From Gammaproteobacteria bacterium (GTDB lineage: Bacteria; Pseudomonadota; Gammaproteobacteria; SZUA-229), in NCBI GenBank assembly GCA_029879605.1, contig JAOUQA010000138.1:1-6000 (forward strand): a stretch of 6,000 nucleotides of DNA. Reading direction: 5' to 3'. Positions 5,339 to 6,000 of this stretch are shown one piece after another; the stretch's first letter is position 1, and each line of letters starts with the position of its first letter. The notes beneath the pieces were generated by a model that did no database searches, had not been told where the DNA came from, and saw only the letters and a program-made list of their open reading frames with translations. A program made the position numbers and the translations under genes.

Positions 5339-5384
5339 ATCTCACGTTAACGAGAGATTATTATCTTCCGTTAACGTGAGATAG
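5337..5384 (-). promoter_or_regulatory. 48 bp dyad: two 20 bp MerR-type operators
   Basis: The outer 16 bases on each side are perfectly complementary, and only two base pairs in the whole 48 bp fail to match. It resolves into two 20 bp palindromes whose centres are 24 bp apart. The upstream one (5363-5382) reads ATCTCACGTTAACGGAAGAT on the - strand; the downstream one (5339-5358) reads ATCTCTCGTTAACGTGAGAT. Both have a GTTAAC core; the second is the better palindrome. The shape CTC-n-GTTAAC-n-GAG recalls operators of the MerR family, such as the SoxR box. The upstream site sits between -35 and -10; the downstream site covers the start of transcription and the leader. Confidence 0.8.
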
Positions 5385-5388
5385 TCAA
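5358..5388 (-). promoter_or_regulatory. MerR-type promoter of the five-gene operon
   Basis: On the - strand TTGACT (5383-5388) is followed after 19 bases by TAATAA (5358-5363), with the GTTAAC dyad centred in that spacer (10 bases on one side, 9 on the other). Long spacers with a central palindrome are the hallmark of MerR-activated promoters. An alternative -10, GATAAT (5360-5365), would give a normal 17-base spacer and substantial basal activity. Transcription would start near 5351, leaving a leader of about 25 bases that holds most of the downstream palindrome. Confidence 0.75.
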
Positions 5389-5525
5389 GACTTGGTTTAT
5401 ACCATGGCAAGAGGCTATATGATGAATTAATGCTGATATGAGCAAAAATACAACTTTCCAACTCACTTAGCCTTACTCTTAAATGAAAGCCGCGCTCATT
5501 AAATTCAATATTTTGATACTTTATG

Positions 5526-6000
5526 TTAAAAACGATTGATTTTTACGACATCATTCATCGGCAACTGACCTCCTCTTGGCCAAGGGTCCTGCATACTCTT
5601 TCCAATCGCAACAAACATAGCAACAAGATGATCCTCTGGTAGATTAATGAGTTTCCCAACCTCATCTAAATCTGATAGATCCATCGGGCATGAGTCATAG
5701 CCAAATCCTTTTGCTGCCAGCATCAAAGTTTGTGCAGCAATTCCACAGGAACGCATTGCCTCATCCCTCTGAACCTGATCTCTTCCCGTGTAATACTCCT
5801 GAATTGCAGCCAGTATTGCTTCTCTATTTTCATTAGAGGTATTTATCCAGTAACGCTCAGGTTGCTTTTGCCATGCTTTAGTATCAACACACAGTGCAAT
5901 TAGTAATGAGGCATCTGTAATTTGTGGCTGCATATATGTAACACTACGTATTGACTCCCTCAGTTTCTGATCTTTGATAACCACAAAACGCCAATGCTGA
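5526..6000 (-). CDS. Nitroreductase-family protein, C-terminal part (5' end outside window)
   Basis: The frame is open from the right edge to a TAA at 5526-5528, giving about 157 residues of a family usually near 180-220 long. The GTG at 5984 is internal: the codons before it read QHWRF, completing QHWRFVVIKDQ, the conserved substrate/FMN-site strand of nitroreductases. Further landmarks are DEAMRSCGIAAQTLMLAAKGFGYDSCPM, which matches the family helix and strand that carry FMN contacts (quoted here only in outline as GIAAQTLMLAAKGFGYDSC), and PRGGQLPMNDVV near the C-terminus. Members are FMN-dependent NAD(P)H oxidoreductases acting on nitro compounds, quinones or unknown metabolites; the substrate cannot be assigned. 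The missing N-terminus should hold the Arg-rich FMN phosphate site. A gap of ~140 bases containing the operon promoter separates it from the HMA-like gene, so it is probably a separate transcription unit on the same strand. Confidence 0.85.
   Translation of the reverse strand, partial: QHWRFVVIKDQKLRESIRSVTYMQPQITDASLLIALCVDTKAWQKQPERYWINTSNENREAILAAIQEYYTGRDQVQRDEAMRSCGIAAQTLMLAAKGFGYDSCPMDLSDLDEVGKLINLPEDHLVAMFVAIGKSMQDPWPRGGQLPMNDVVKINRF

Noticed and set aside
5337..5384. The 48 bp dyad as a rho-independent terminator or mobile-element end
   Set aside because: It overlaps a well-placed -35/-10 pair and touches a ribosome-binding site. It lacks a T run and resolves into two operator-sized palindromes, and no transposase or target duplication is visible.

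Overview
The window looks like chromosomal DNA of an AT-rich Gram-negative bacterium, most likely a gammaproteobacterium. The evidence is a beta-barrel porin ending in phenylalanine, an outer-membrane-type lipoprotein signal, and TusA-like, YhbS-like and nitroreductase proteins of proteobacterial style. Genus cannot be read from the sequence. One gene, the porin, is on the + strand and is cut by the left edge. All other genes are on the - strand, and the nitroreductase is cut by the right edge.

Left part (1-2627): after the porin C-terminus and a gene-free stretch comes a two-gene - strand unit. Its first gene (1803-2627) is unusual. Residues 1-105 are a recognisable ribosomal protein bL21 domain, followed by a linker with three 14-residue repeats, one transmembrane helix and a short, probably periplasmic tail. 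Sixteen bases downstream lies a lipoprotein (803-1786) with a Lys-rich basic stretch and eight MORN repeats. The first gene is preceded by a leader with two mutually exclusive hairpins.

Middle part (2628-3034): gene-free and AT-rich, holding that leader and several small inverted repeats.

Right part (3035-5388): a tightly packed five-gene - strand operon. In transcription order it encodes an HMA-fold-like 75-residue protein without the metal CxxC, a TusA/SirA-family 75-residue protein, a MerR-family regulator with a Cys-rich C-terminus, a GNAT acetyltransferase (YhbS-like) and a CPBP/CAAX-type membrane protein. Junctions are an 8 bp gap, 0 bp, a 10 bp overlap and an 8 bp gap. The promoter is a textbook MerR-type element: TTGACT and TAATAA separated by 19 bp with a palindrome centred in the spacer. 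A second copy of the palindrome lies 24 bp downstream, and together they form a 48 bp near-perfect dyad. The likely reading is autoregulation by the operon's own MerR protein through a thiol or metal signal. Upstream, the C-terminal part of a nitroreductase (5526-6000) runs off the right edge.

The strongest candidates for something undescribed are the membrane-anchored bL21-like protein with its MORN lipoprotein partner, and the MerR-controlled HMA-like/TusA-like/GNAT/CPBP cassette with its duplicated operator.
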